From NCBI GenBank assembly GCA_946413695.1, contig CAMKLV010000003.1, positions 1-64,000 of the forward strand: a DNA stretch of 64,000 nucleotides, written 5' to 3'. The translations under genes were made by a program, and so were the position numbers. Shown here piece by piece: positions 1 to 8,391 of the stretch. The first letter of the stretch is position 1. Every line of letters begins with the position of its first letter. Source of the stretch: Firm-04 sp946413695. GTDB lineage: Bacteria > Bacillota > Clostridia > Oscillospirales > Ruminococcaceae. The notes under the pieces were generated by a model. It searched no databases and had not been told where the DNA came from. It saw nothing but the letters and a program-made list of their open reading frames with translations.

Positions 1-1
1 C

Positions 2-265
2 AGCGCTGTCATCTCGGTGATTGCGCCGCGGGAGATTCGCAGGGCGCGCATCTGCAGCCGCGATAAACTGACGGAGGATGAAGCCGAGCAGCGCATGAAC
101 GCACAGCACTCCGAGGATTTCTTCCGCGCAAACTCGGATGCCGTCATTGAAAACAACGGAAGCGAAGCCGCGCTCGAAGCGGCAGTCCGGCAGACAGTCC
201 GGATGCTGCGGGCGCTGGCAGAACCATATTTCGCAGCAAAATCAATGCACAAGGAGGAACCGATC
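2..265 (+). CDS. coaE: Dephospho-CoA kinase, C-terminal part (cut by window start)
   Basis: The first about 75 codons match the C-terminal third of CoaE, which phosphorylates dephospho-CoA in the last step of coenzyme A synthesis. Visible family features are the strand-loop ending in VIAPREIRRARI, the lid-like segment RDKLTEDEAEQRMNAQ, and the helix with FFRANSDAVIENNG. The P-loop half lies outside the window. The frame has no stop codon: after the last expected CoaE helix (VRMLRALAE) it runs through PYFAAKSMHKEEPI straight into the aminopeptidase at 266. Either the stop has been lost and a fusion is made, or the two genes are translated separately from the internal ribosome binding site at 250-256. 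The end given here is therefore only the point where the next gene's start codon begins. Confidence 0.8.
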
Positions 266-1666
266 ATGGAAAACAAAGATTCAGTCAAGGCGCTGAAGGA
301 ATCGCTGCTGATGCAGAAAAAGCATGCAGCACTGCTTCTGGATGACGCAAAGATCGCAGAGTGTGACGCATTCTGCGAGGATTACAAGGTCTTTCTCGAC
401 CGCAGCAAGACCGAGCGCGAGGCGGCAGCCTATGCCGCAGAACTGCTCGAGGCAAAGGGCTTCCGGCTCTGGAAACGCGGCGATGCCGTCAAGGCAGGCG
501 ATAAAATCTACACCTGCAACCGCGGCAAGGCGATCATCGCAGCGGTGATCGGCAGCGAACCGCTCGAGGACGGCATCCGTCTTTCGGCGGCGCACATCGA
601 CTCGCCCCGTCTCGATCTCAAGCAGACGCCGCTCTATGAGGACGGCGAGCTCGCGCTGCTCAAAACGCATTATTACGGCGGCATCAAGAAGTATCAGTGG
701 ACAGTTCTGCCGCTGGCGCTGCACGGCGTTGTCGCAAAGAAGGACGGCTCCGTTGTGCAGATCACTGTCGGCGAGGATCCTGCCGACCCGATCTTCTGCG
801 TGACCGATCTGCTGCCGCATCTGGCACAGGAGCAGGTCAAGCGTCCGCTCGCACAGGGTATCAAGGGCGAGGAGCTCAATCTGCTGATCGGTTCGCGTCC
901 GTTCCGCAGCGATGAGGGCAGCGATCTTGTCAAGCTGCGCATCATGCAGATTCTCAACGAGAAATACGGCATCACCGAGGCGGATTTCCTCTCTGCCGAG
1001 CTGGAGATTGTTCCGGCAGGCAAGTCGCGCGATCTCGGATTTGACCGCAGCATGATCGGCGGCTACGGTCACGATGACCGCGTCTGCGCATATCCGTCAC
1101 TGGCAGCGCTCCTGAACACCGAGCATCCGAAGCACACCGCAGTTGTCATCCTGACCGACAAGGAGGAGATCGGCAGCGAGGGCAACACCGGTCTGCAGTC
1201 TGCATATTTCTATCACTTCATGAAGGATCTGGCGGCGGCATTCGGCACCGAGGCGCATACGGTCTTTGCAAAGTCGCAGTGCCTTTCCGCGGATGTCACG
1301 GCGGCATTTGACCCGACCTTCGCCGATGTCAATGACCGCAGAAACTGCTCGTATCTGAACTACGGCGTCTGCATGATGAAGTACACCGGCGCACGCGGCA
1401 AGAGCGGCTCCTCGGATGCATCCGCGGAGTTCATCGGCAAGATGCGCACGCTCTTTGATGAGGCGGGCGTCATCTGGCAGACCGGCGAGCTTGGCAAGGT
1501 CGATCTCGGCGGCGGCGGCACGGTTGCAGCATATCTCGCAAACCTGAATATTGACACTGTGGATGTCGGCGTGCCGGTGCTCTCGATGCATGCACCGCTT
1601 GAGGTTGTCAGCAAGATCGACGTCTATATGTGCTATGCCGCGGTGCTCGCGTTCAACCGCTCCTGA
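266..1666 (+). CDS. M18 family zinc aminopeptidase
   Basis: A 466-residue cytosolic metallo-aminopeptidase of family M18 (aspartyl-aminopeptidase / aminopeptidase I type), which removes N-terminal residues from peptides using two zinc ions. Conserved blocks seen in order: AAHIDSPRLDLKQ with the first metal histidine, GHDDRVCAYPSL, the catalytic-acid block DKEEIGSEGNTG, LSADVTAAFDP, and the late metal histidine in MHAPLEVVSKID. Full family length is reached from the ATG at 266, preceded by AAGGAGG at 250-256 with a 9-nt gap, which is why this start is chosen over the in-frame GTG at 17 that belongs to the coaE tail. A strong hairpin terminator follows at 1738. The exact substrate specificity cannot be read from sequence. 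Confidence 0.92.
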   Translation: MENKDSVKALKESLLMQKKHAALLLDDAKIAECDAFCEDYKVFLDRSKTEREAAAYAAELLEAKGFRLWKRGDAVKAGDKIYTCNRGKAIIAAVIGSEPLEDGIRLSAAHIDSPRLDLKQTPLYEDGELALLKTHYYGGIKKYQWTVLPLALHGVVAKKDGSVVQITVGEDPADPIFCVTDLLPHLAQEQVKRPLAQGIKGEELNLLIGSRPFRSDEGSDLVKLRIMQILNEKYGITEADFLSAELEIVPAGKSRDLGFDRSMIGGYGHDDRVCAYPSLAALLNTEHPKHTAVVILTDKEEIGSEGNTGLQSAYFYHFMKDLAAAFGTEAHTVFAKSQCLSADVTAAFDPTFADVNDRRNCSYLNYGVCMMKYTGARGKSGSSDASAEFIGKMRTLFDEAGVIWQTGELGKVDLGGGGTVAAYLANLNIDTVDVGVPVLSMHAPLEVVSKIDVYMCYAAVLAFNRS

Positions 1667-1737
1667 TTGGCGATTTGTGTCGCTGAGTAAACCGTAAGAA
1701 ACACGATTTGAAGGCGAATACGCATAATAGAAGTTTT

Positions 1738-1767
1738 GCCCCTGAGTGCGACAAAGCACTCAGGGGC
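1738..1767. terminator. Bidirectional hairpin terminator between convergent genes
   Basis: A perfect 12-bp stem (GCCCCTGAGTGC / GCACTCAGGGGC) with a 6-nt loop. It sits between the plus-strand aminopeptidase and the minus-strand acetyltransferase. Moderately T-rich sequence follows on the plus side (ATTGTGTTTATT), and AAAAC/TTCT on the minus side, so it probably serves both genes. Confidence 0.8.
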
Positions 1768-1805
1768 ATTGTGTTTATTCGGTTGATAAGCGAAATCAGC
1801 ATATA

Positions 1806-2447
1806 TCACCCTATCCGTTTTTTGATTTCTGCCTTGACTTCTTCTAATTTGCTGCAGGTCAAAAGAGGGATCAGTTTGTTTATTTCATCTATACTCTTAT
1901 CCCACCACTTGAAACGAAGCAGGAGTTCAATCAACTCATCATCAAAGCGTTTCCTCAAAGGCTTTGATGGATTGCCGGCAACGATTGTATACGGATCGAC
2001 ATCACTGCCGACAATGCTGTTTGCTCCAATAATCGCACCGTCGCCGATATGAACGCCGGGAAGGATCACTGCGTTTTGTCCGATCCAGACGTCATTGCCG
2101 ATCACAGTATCCCCTTTGAACGGCATTTCAGACGGATCAGGAGCGTTCATGTCCCATCCCTCAAGCGTATAAAATGGGAATGTCGTTACCGCATTCATCT
2201 GGTGATTTGCAGCATTCATCATAAACTCAACGCCTGCTGCAATCTGACAGAACCTGCCAATGATAAGCCTGTCCCTGCTCCATGGATAATAGTTTGTTAC
2301 ATGACTTTCAAATACTGAGTCTGCAATGTAGGTGAAATCACCGACGATGATATTCGGATTCTGAATCGTCGGTTTGACGTATATTTCTTTATCATATCCG
2401 GCGATTGGATGAATGTTGTTCGGATTTGGAACGATTCCGTCTTTCAT
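1806..2447 (-). CDS. Xenobiotic (Vat/CatB-type) O-acetyltransferase
   Basis: A 213-residue left-handed beta-helix acetyltransferase of the XAT group, the family of streptogramin A acetyltransferases (Vat) and CatB chloramphenicol acetyltransferases. Diagnostic stretches are IIVGDFTYIADS, the histidine block NAANHQMNAVTTFPF with the expected catalytic His, and hexapeptide repeats VIGNDVWIGQNAVILPGV, HIGDGAIIGANSIV and the end VAGNPSKPLRKRF. The start at 2447 is preferred over 2462 because GGAGG lies 8 nt before it. It has its own consensus promoter (2487-2515). Base composition looks clearly lower in GC than the flanking genes, suggesting recent acquisition. Whether it acetylates an antibiotic or another small molecule cannot be decided here. 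Confidence 0.88.
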   Translation of the reverse strand: MKDGIVPNPNNIHPIAGYDKEIYVKPTIQNPNIIVGDFTYIADSVFESHVTNYYPWSRDRLIIGRFCQIAAGVEFMMNAANHQMNAVTTFPFYTLEGWDMNAPDPSEMPFKGDTVIGNDVWIGQNAVILPGVHIGDGAIIGANSIVGSDVDPYTIVAGNPSKPLRKRFDDELIELLLRFKWWDKSIDEINKLIPLLTCSKLEEVKAEIKKRIG

Positions 2448-2486
2448 TTCATCTACCTCCATAAGCTTCGATTTGTCTTTGCAACA

Positions 2487-2515
2487 ATTATAGCAAATAT
2501 TCTCTGTTAAGTCAA
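2487..2515 (-). promoter_or_regulatory. Sigma-A promoter of the Vat-like gene
   Basis: On the minus strand TTGACT (2510-2515), a 17-bp spacer and TATAAT (2487-2492), about 40 bp ahead of the start at 2447. Near-perfect consensus. Confidence 0.85.
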
Positions 2516-2561
2516 TAAAAATGCCATAGTACTTCTGACTGTATATCAGAAATACTATGGC
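2516..2561 (-). terminator. Rho-independent terminator of the P-loop ATPase gene
   Basis: A 16-bp inverted repeat (one mismatch) at 2523-2561 with loop CTGTATA, followed on the minus strand by ATTTTTATT. It closes the minus-strand ATPase gene at 2706 and abuts the promoter of the next minus-strand gene. The rest of 2562-2705 shows nothing further. Confidence 0.8.
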
Positions 2562-2705
2562 TCAAATCTTCTTTATGAGAACCGACCTGACGCAGGAGCG
2601 GCTTTCGCTTTGGCGCAAACCATTCGGGAACAAAACCGCGCGGTTTGCGTCTGTATCAGTGACGGGGCAGAGACGCATGAAACGGGATCACCAAGGTGTG
2701 CAGTT

Positions 2706-3773
2706 TTACGCGCAATCCGCCGGAGACGCCGCGCCGATCTCCGCAATGATGCGCGCGGCGGTCTGATCGAGAAATGCCGGATCAAGCGCGCTGATATAAT
2801 AGGTTTCCAGTTCATCGTGAATGCGCAGGGCGTCGGCAAGCAGCGCGATCACCGTCTGTTCGGTATGCGCGGCGGTCTTGCTGCAGAAGCGGATCAGCGA
2901 GCGATGTTTCCGCAGAATCTCCGCATCGTAAAAGCGCTGCATCCGGATGCATGAGACCGGTGCCGGCAGGTCGGGCGGCGCCGATCCCGTCACTGCGGCG
3001 ACCGTCAGGTGCTGCTGCGGCAGAATCACCGTGACAGGCGGAAAATCCGGACGGGTGAGCTCCTGCGTCACCTCGCAGACCGCGCCGCAATCTGCTGCAT
3101 ATTCCGCGAGCGACTGCAGCAGCATCGCTGAGCCGACCCGCATCGGATCATGTACGAGAATCAGGTCAAAGTCCTCCGGCAGATACCGCACCCGACCGGC
3201 AGGGGTCAGCGCCATGCTCTGCCGTCTGCGGATTTCGCCCCGTGCACCGGCATTTTTCGGGATCAGACGCCTGCCGAGCCGCGCGGCAAATCCGCGGAGC
3301 TTCTGTGTATCGAGCGCACGGCTGCCGGTCTCCGCGATGATCGCCTCGAACTCTGCAATGCCCGCGATGCCCTTGCGCGCCTGTTGATGCGCCGCCTGAT
3401 TTTCGCGATACAACCGCAGAATCTCCGGCGCATGTGTGCGGAGCGGTGCAGGGGACAATCCCGCCGCGAGATCGACCGTCTCGCCGGTGACAAAGGGGAG
3501 CGGCGTGCTCGCTTCATGCGGCGCGGTTGCATCCGCGAGGAAGATGCCGCGGTCCTCGAGCACAACTGCGTCCAGCGAGTGCGGATCGGATGCGCAGTGC
3601 CAGCAGGAGACAAGCTCACCGGCGAATGCGGCGGCGGCCTTTTTCATCAGCGTGGATTTTCCCGTGCCCGGTCCGCCTTTCAGATAGTATCCGTGATAAC
3701 TGCGGTGTGCCTCCCAGAAGGATGTGACGAATCCCGCCGGCGAAGCGCCGCCTAAAAAGTATGTTCTCTGCAT
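2706..3773 (-). CDS. P-loop ATPase, PRK06851-like
   Basis: A 355-residue nucleotide-binding protein with a Walker A loop GGPGTGKSTLMKK near residues 33-45. It resembles the Firmicutes PRK06851 group of uncharacterised ATPases: start MQRTYFLGGASPAGFVTSFW, then HCASDPHSLDAVVLEDRGIFLADATAPH, and a second half with FDLILVHDPMR that looks like a Walker B/strand element. No membrane segment or signal peptide. It stands alone between its terminator at 2516 and a divergent gene at 3974. The role is unknown; proteins of this group are often annotated only as ATPases, so no function is assigned. Confidence 0.7.
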   Translation of the reverse strand: MQRTYFLGGASPAGFVTSFWEAHRSYHGYYLKGGPGTGKSTLMKKAAAAFAGELVSCWHCASDPHSLDAVVLEDRGIFLADATAPHEASTPLPFVTGETVDLAAGLSPAPLRTHAPEILRLYRENQAAHQQARKGIAGIAEFEAIIAETGSRALDTQKLRGFAARLGRRLIPKNAGARGEIRRRQSMALTPAGRVRYLPEDFDLILVHDPMRVGSAMLLQSLAEYAADCGAVCEVTQELTRPDFPPVTVILPQQHLTVAAVTGSAPPDLPAPVSCIRMQRFYDAEILRKHRSLIRFCSKTAAHTEQTVIALLADALRIHDELETYYISALDPAFLDQTAARIIAEIGAASPADCA

Positions 3774-3898
3774 ATTGACCTCCCAGATATTGCGGCTGTG
3801 CCGTTTGCTTTAGTTTATGCAGATTGGGGCAAATTGCTACAAAATCGGGCTGCATCCGCCGCGATTTCGGGGAGAGGGTATATTCTAATGTTTTTTGT

Positions 3899-3927
3899 TT
3901 GACAAATTTTGCGTTTTCGTGTATAAT
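3899..3927 (+). promoter_or_regulatory. Sigma-A promoter for the C39-like lipoprotein gene
   Basis: TTGACA (3899-3904), 17-bp spacer, TATAAT (3922-3927): full consensus, about 45 bp upstream of the TTG start at 3974. Confidence 0.88.
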
Positions 3928-3973
3928 AACGGAGACATAAGGTGAAAATGGAATGGAATGAGGAGAGATTAGA

Positions 3974-4903
3974 TTGGAGAATCATTTGCGGCTGCGCGAC
4001 CTTTTGCTGCTGGTCTGCGCGCCGTTGACTGTGCTGCTCTGCTGCAGCTGCGGCGAAATCATCACGCCGCCCGAGGACTCTGAAGCGCTGCTGCCGGAAA
4101 ATGTTGTCCAGAGCATTCTCGGCATGACCACGGAGACCGTTGTGACCACAACCGTCACGCTGAATCCGGTCTGGCAGGAGCGTGCAATCGGCAATTACAA
4201 CGGCAACAACGGCATCGTGATTGAGGGTGTGCCGCATTACACGCAGTTCACCAAATATCTGACGGCATGCGAATCGCTTGCGTCGGTTTCGGTGCTGCAG
4301 TATTACGGTGTGGATATCGACATCGACACCTTTATTGATGATTATCTGCCGCGAGCAAAGTATCCCGATTACGGCAGGGACGGCGAGCTGCACGGCGCAA
4401 GTCCGTGGGAGTTTTTCATCGGTGATCCGCGGGATGCAGGCGGTTTCGGCTGCTACAATACGGCGATCGTCAAGGCAATCAACAAGTTCGCGGACGGTCT
4501 TGCAGTTCCGCTGGACGGACTTTCGATCGACGATCTCTGCAGCGATTACATCGACAAAGGGCAGCCGGTGATCTTCTGGGGCTCGATCCATATGCAGCGG
4601 CCGTATGTCAGTGAGTTTCAGTGGATGCTGCCGAACGGCGAGCTCTATCAGTTTATCAATCCGGAGCACGCGCTTGTGCTGATCGGCTATGATGATGAAT
4701 GGTATTATTTCTGCGATTCGATGTCGGAGAAGGATGTCACGCCTTATAACAAGCAGGCGGTCGAGACGGCATATGAGGCACTGGGGGAGCAGGCGGTTGT
4801 GATTGATCCGCTGATTCTCGAAGCGCTGCCGCAGCGCATGCGCGTTCCGGTCACGAATGCAGATGAAGACGGGGAGGAAGTTGAAATTGCAGCTGCCGAA
4901 TGA
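3974..4903 (+). CDS. Lipoprotein with C39-like cysteine peptidase domain
   Basis: A 309-residue protein starting at TTG, with AGGAGA 7 nt upstream. The N-terminus is a hydrophobic signal ending in a lipobox-like LLCCSCG, so it is probably anchored outside the membrane. The body resembles the Peptidase_C39_2 fold: PHYTQFTKYLTACESLASVSVLQYYG places the likely nucleophile Cys in the helix-start position, NPEHALVLIGYDD supplies the histidine, and WYYFCDSM the third polar residue. A Thr-rich linker follows the lipobox. The usual CGP sequence is replaced by ACES, so activity is likely but not certain. It overlaps the small DUF4250 gene by 17 nt, which suggests translational coupling. Confidence 0.82.
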   Translation: MENHLRLRDLLLLVCAPLTVLLCCSCGEIITPPEDSEALLPENVVQSILGMTTETVVTTTVTLNPVWQERAIGNYNGNNGIVIEGVPHYTQFTKYLTACESLASVSVLQYYGVDIDIDTFIDDYLPRAKYPDYGRDGELHGASPWEFFIGDPRDAGGFGCYNTAIVKAINKFADGLAVPLDGLSIDDLCSDYIDKGQPVIFWGSIHMQRPYVSEFQWMLPNGELYQFINPEHALVLIGYDDEWYYFCDSMSEKDVTPYNKQAVETAYEALGEQAVVIDPLILEALPQRMRVPVTNADEDGEEVEIAAAE

Positions 4904-5063
4904 TGTGTTTATCCTGTTCAGTTTTCTGAACACACAGCTCCGCGATACGGGCATGACGCTTGCAGAGTTCTGCGAGGAGCATCAGCTTGATCAGGAGGCG
5001 CTGACCGAAAAACTGCGCGCCGCCGGTTTCCGCTACGATGAATCCCAGCGCCGGTTCCGGTGA
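4887..5063 (+). CDS. DUF4250 domain protein
   Basis: A 58-residue protein matching the small clostridial DUF4250 family: LPNDVFILFSFLNTQLRD, then LAEFCEEHQLDQEALTEKL and the end FRYDESQRRF. The family usually begins with Met-x-Leu-Pro-Asn-Asp, which fits the TTG at 4887, 9 nt after GGAGG (4873-4877); the upstream ATG at 4857 lies before that site and would add a non-conserved leader. The gene starts inside the end of the C39-like gene. Its biochemical role is not known; the shape suggests a small soluble helical protein. Confidence 0.8.
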   Translation: MQLPNDVFILFSFLNTQLRDTGMTLAEFCEEHQLDQEALTEKLRAAGFRYDESQRRFR

Positions 5064-5077
5064 TAGAGGTGTCTCCG

Positions 5078-5146
5078 ACGGATTGATAATGGGGGCTGCT
5101 CGCCCCCAAACCCCTCGCTGGGGATTTATCCCCAGACCCCATTTTA
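5078..5146 (+). repeat. Interspersed repeat, copy 1 (family A)
   Basis: A roughly 70-bp element beginning GACGGATTGATAATGGGG, followed by two small palindromes (GGGGGC..GCCCCC and CTGGGGATTTATCCCCAG) and ending ACCCCATTTT. The same layout recurs at 55048-55116, and its 3' half recurs inverted at 28017-28057. It is non-coding and lies between convergent genes. Confidence 0.7.
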
Positions 5147-5161
5147 TGTTTGAATAGAATG

Positions 5162-5204
5162 AAGCCGCACCGATTATCGTGAATTGGTGCGGCTTTATTT
5201 ATTC
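5162..5204. terminator. Terminator between convergent genes
   Basis: A 14-bp stem (AAGCCGCACCGATT / AATTGGTGCGGCTT, one G-T pair) with a 6-nt loop, then TTATTTATTCT on the plus strand. It ends the C39-like/DUF4250 unit and may also stop the facing GH25 transcript. Confidence 0.82.
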
Positions 5205-5247
5205 TATCCTGAAAGCGGAATATTATCAATCCAGCTGAGCCACCGGA

Positions 5248-6642
5248 CTATCCCTTTGCGGCTTTTGTTTTTTCGATCTGGAGGCGGATGAGCGCGGACT
5301 GATAACCGATCTCCAGCGCATAGAATGTTTTGGAGACAATGCGGTAGAGCGGTGTGCGCTCAAGCTTGAGCTTCTGTCCGATTCTGGTTGCCGTGCCGCA
5401 GATTTTCCGCAGCGAGAAGTGTTTGAGTGTCCAGACCGCCATGCGTGTGCCGAAGCGTCCGCGCGGCGGCTTGATCTTCGATTCCTCCTGATCATGGGAA
5501 TGCTTTTTCTCTTTGGATTTTCCGTCCGATTCACTGCTCTCACCGGAATCGGCGCTGTGCGCTGCGGGATCCTCGCCGTGGTCACTGACGGTAAACTGTG
5601 ACTCGGCAACGTCAAACGCGGTATCCGAAGCGTCAACCGCGGTGATGCGCAGCTCGTATTCGCCGTCCGGCAATGTGGAAAAGATCAGCTTTTTCGTGAA
5701 AAATCCGGTCAGCTTGTAGTCGCGCGCATGCGGATAGACCGAGACAGTCTGCAACGGTTCGCCGGGCTTGCTGAGATCGTAGATCGCGCCGGTGATCGAG
5801 CGGATGACCGAGTCTGAGCTGATTGTGCCGGCGATTGTGAAGTTCGAGCCGGATTTGAGCGTACCGCTCGGCAGCTCGGAGTTGAGGAGCGCGGCGGAGT
5901 GGTTGAAGAAGCTGTATGTATAGCAGATGTTGCAGTCAACGGTTGTGCGGATGCCGGGCGCTCTGCCGCATCCGGAATACTGCCAGATGGTCGCCTCGGC
6001 GGAGAGATCGTGCCCTGCGGGGCTGGAAAGACCGTTCACCGAGTTGAAGTAGTTTGCCTCCCAGATCGGGTAACCGGCGTCCTGCAGCTGTTTGCGGTCA
6101 ATACACTCATTGAAGAACGCGGAGCTCGAGTAGACACCCGCCGTGTGACCGGCATCCTCGATCATCTCGAGACCGGTCAGCAGCGCCGGCATGAAAACGC
6201 TCGGGGAGAGGTGCTCCTGCCGCGATGCGGATTCCATATCGAGAAAGACCGGAAACTCAAAGGACTTATCCTTGAGAAAGCTCAGCATATAGGAGACATC
6301 CTCCTCGAATTCCTCGGTGCTGGCGGCGTCGGTGAACATATAGCAGCCGACGGCAAGACCTGCTTTTTTGGCAGCGGCATAGTTCGTTTCAAAGGTCGCA
6401 TCGACCTCCCAGTCGTCATAGGCGCGGATGACCTTGCAGCAGCGGATAATCACGAATTTGACATCGCTTTGCGCGAGTTCCTCCCAGTTGATCTCCTCCT
6501 GATATTTGGAGATGTCGATGCCGAGGATTTCGGCGGCGGCTTTCGCGGGCGGAGCGCTATCCTGCAGCGTACCGGTCAGCAGAATGACGAACATGACCAC
6601 GGCGGTCAGCACCGCGCCCAGACGGCGCAGAATACGATCCAA
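5248..6642 (-). CDS. Glycoside hydrolase family 25 lysozyme-like protein
   Basis: A 464-residue exported GH25 muramidase that would cut the MurNAc-GlcNAc bond of peptidoglycan. After an N-terminal membrane segment (AVLTAVVMFVILLTG) comes the GH25 barrel: ILGIDISKYQEEINW with the first catalytic Asp, FVIIRC, GCYMFTDA, FPVFLDMESAS with the Asp-x-Glu pair, and AGVYSSSAFF. A C-terminal Ig-like beta domain (about residues 265-365) and a basic, charged tail follow. The TTG start at 6642 has AAGGAG 7-8 nt upstream and a promoter at 6680-6708; an upstream in-frame ATG at 6729 lies beyond that promoter and is rejected. Likely a cell-wall remodelling or lytic enzyme held at the membrane. Confidence 0.88.
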   Translation of the reverse strand: MDRILRRLGAVLTAVVMFVILLTGTLQDSAPPAKAAAEILGIDISKYQEEINWEELAQSDVKFVIIRCCKVIRAYDDWEVDATFETNYAAAKKAGLAVGCYMFTDAASTEEFEEDVSYMLSFLKDKSFEFPVFLDMESASRQEHLSPSVFMPALLTGLEMIEDAGHTAGVYSSSAFFNECIDRKQLQDAGYPIWEANYFNSVNGLSSPAGHDLSAEATIWQYSGCGRAPGIRTTVDCNICYTYSFFNHSAALLNSELPSGTLKSGSNFTIAGTISSDSVIRSITGAIYDLSKPGEPLQTVSVYPHARDYKLTGFFTKKLIFSTLPDGEYELRITAVDASDTAFDVAESQFTVSDHGEDPAAHSADSGESSESDGKSKEKKHSHDQEESKIKPPRGRFGTRMAVWTLKHFSLRKICGTATRIGQKLKLERTPLYRIVSKTFYALEIGYQSALIRLQIEKTKAAKG

Positions 6643-6679
6643 GATACCACTCCTTTCCGAAAAAATTACAATCTTATAT

Positions 6680-6708
6680 ATTATAGCACATTTTGGCAGA
6701 AAAAGCAA
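6680..6708 (-). promoter_or_regulatory. Sigma-A promoter of the GH25 gene
   Basis: Minus-strand TTGCTT (6703-6708), 17-bp spacer, TATAAT (6680-6685), 38 bp ahead of the TTG start; it decides the start call. Confidence 0.78.
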
Positions 6709-6853
6709 GATTTTTGCATGATTTTTCAACGCCGCCGCCGCGATGTGCGGTTCTCTGCACGCTGCCGGTGATCATTTTCCGGTTTCCACAGTCACAGGCA
6801 TACAGAAAGCCGCTGAGATGCGCGGAACAGCGCATTTCAGCGGCTTGCCTGAT

Positions 6854-8149
6854 TTACCGGACGCAGATGCGGTTTCTGCCCTCGGATTTTGCGGTGTAGA
6901 GCGCCTGATCGGCACGCTCGAACCATGTCTCGAGCACATCCCTGCGCAGCAGCGCAGAGGCACCGACGCTGCATGTGATCGAGCCTGCTGTCTCAAATTC
7001 CGCTTCTTCGATGCTTTTGCGGAGCAGCTCGGCAGTTTCCGCGAGCGCATCGCCTTTCAGATCATAGACAACGGCAGCAAATTCCTCGCCGCCCCAGCGT
7101 CCGAATGCGGCATTTTTTCCCTTGAGCGCATCCTGCACGATTTCTGCGAAACGGATCAGTGTGGTGTCACCGACCGCATGACCGAAGCGGTCATTGACGG
7201 TCTTGAAATGGTCGATATCGAGGATCAGCAGCGAGACCGGTGTGCCGTCCCTGTGATTCGCTTCGATCGCGTTGCAGAGCTCGGTTTCGAGGCGTCCGTG
7301 GTTGAAGATTTTGGTCATCGGGTCGCGTGAGGCGAGCTCCTCATAGTGCTTGAGCGTTGCCTGCATGCTGACTGTTGTATCGTGGATATTCTGCACCATG
7401 TAGACAAAGCGGTAGTCATTTTCATTGGTGGTATCCATGCGCCCGAAGATCAGCTTGACCCAGATGAACACGCCGTCGAGATTCTGCATCTGGATATCGA
7501 AGGATTCGATGTGTCCCGGTGCAAAATGCGTGCGCAGATATTCCGGATCGGATTTTTTGAGGAACTTTGGCTGATCCTTTTCGAGGAACATCTTGGAGAT
7601 CATCTGCCGCCATGCGGAATAGCTGATTTCCGGATTCATCGTATCCTCGGAGACCTCTGTCAGCGAGATGCTGCTGGTTGTATCATGCGTGAGGTCAAAG
7701 CACATCGAAAAGAGATAGATATTCTGGATTGTGTTGACCTTTTTCAGCGTGTCGGCATCATCCTCGCAGGCGCTTGCATCGAGCTCATCCAGCAGAATCA
7801 GACTGAGCGCCGTGCCCTCGACCGGCTGAATCATCATCTGCACGATATGCGGCTCGTCATGGACCAGCAGATTGAGCCGCTTGCTGCTTTTTCCGGTGAA
7901 GCTGCCGAAAACGGGGATGAAGACCTGATAATCCTCCGTGATGCCCTTATCCGACTTGTTGAAGTGGAACCAGAGCTTCTGGATCAGATCCAGATAGGTT
8001 CCGTTTTCATCGAGCAGCTCCGCAAAGATGCCGCGCCGCACGAGCGCACGGTAGGAATCCGCTTTCTGGTCCGCGATGACCATTGCCCCGACGGAACTTC
8101 CGAAGTAATCCAATGCCTTCCCGAATGTGATTTGATCCATGTTTTGCAT
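6854..8149 (-). CDS. Diguanylate cyclase (GGDEF) with N-terminal sensory region
   Basis: A 431-residue protein. The last about 165 residues form a GGDEF domain that makes cyclic di-GMP from two GTP: DPMTKIFNHGRLE, LLILDIDHFKTVND with the metal Asp, and the active-site signature RWGGEEF, ending DQALYTAKSEGRNR. The usual inhibitory RxxD site ahead of the signature is absent (the spot reads KNAA), so product feedback through that site is not expected. The first about 260 residues are soluble and contain a PAS-like part (about 185-265, FDIQMQNLDGVFIWVKLIFGRMD). No membrane helix is seen, so the signal sensed is probably cytosolic. RBS AAGGA lies 9 nt before the ATG. Confidence 0.9.
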   Translation of the reverse strand: MQNMDQITFGKALDYFGSSVGAMVIADQKADSYRALVRRGIFAELLDENGTYLDLIQKLWFHFNKSDKGITEDYQVFIPVFGSFTGKSSKRLNLLVHDEPHIVQMMIQPVEGTALSLILLDELDASACEDDADTLKKVNTIQNIYLFSMCFDLTHDTTSSISLTEVSEDTMNPEISYSAWRQMISKMFLEKDQPKFLKKSDPEYLRTHFAPGHIESFDIQMQNLDGVFIWVKLIFGRMDTTNENDYRFVYMVQNIHDTTVSMQATLKHYEELASRDPMTKIFNHGRLETELCNAIEANHRDGTPVSLLILDIDHFKTVNDRFGHAVGDTTLIRFAEIVQDALKGKNAAFGRWGGEEFAAVVYDLKGDALAETAELLRKSIEEAEFETAGSITCSVGASALLRRDVLETWFERADQALYTAKSEGRNRICVR

Positions 8150-8220
8150 ACAGCACCATCCTTTTTGTCTCCGGACGGCGGTGATATAAAATATGCCGTC
8201 CTGTCATAATCGTTATTTAT

Positions 8221-8249
8221 ATTATAGCACATTGCACAGAAATATTCAA
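8221..8249 (-). promoter_or_regulatory. Promoter of the diguanylate cyclase gene
   Basis: Minus-strand TTGAAT (8244-8249), 17-bp spacer, TATAAT (8221-8226); leader of about 70 nt. Confidence 0.72.
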
Positions 8250-8327
8250 TAACAAATTGTGAATAAATGAAAAATGACACAGAAGATACGAAATTTTGTG
8301 CAACATGCGCTGCGTTCCGGCAGGGGC

Positions 8328-8356
8328 TTGCCGTTTTCGCGAAAACGTGCTATAAT
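8328..8356 (+). promoter_or_regulatory. Promoter of prfA
   Basis: TTGCCG (8328-8333), 17-bp spacer, TATAAT (8351-8356). Transcription would begin near 8363, leaving a leader of about 30 nt to the ATG at 8392. Confidence 0.72.
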
Positions 8357-8391
8357 AAAAATGTATGTGCCTGCATGAAAGGATGAATCAG

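Noticed and set aside
3815..4954. 379-codon minus-strand open frame opposite the C39-like gene
   Set aside because: Covers the promoter and all of the recognised plus-strand gene; no domain seen.
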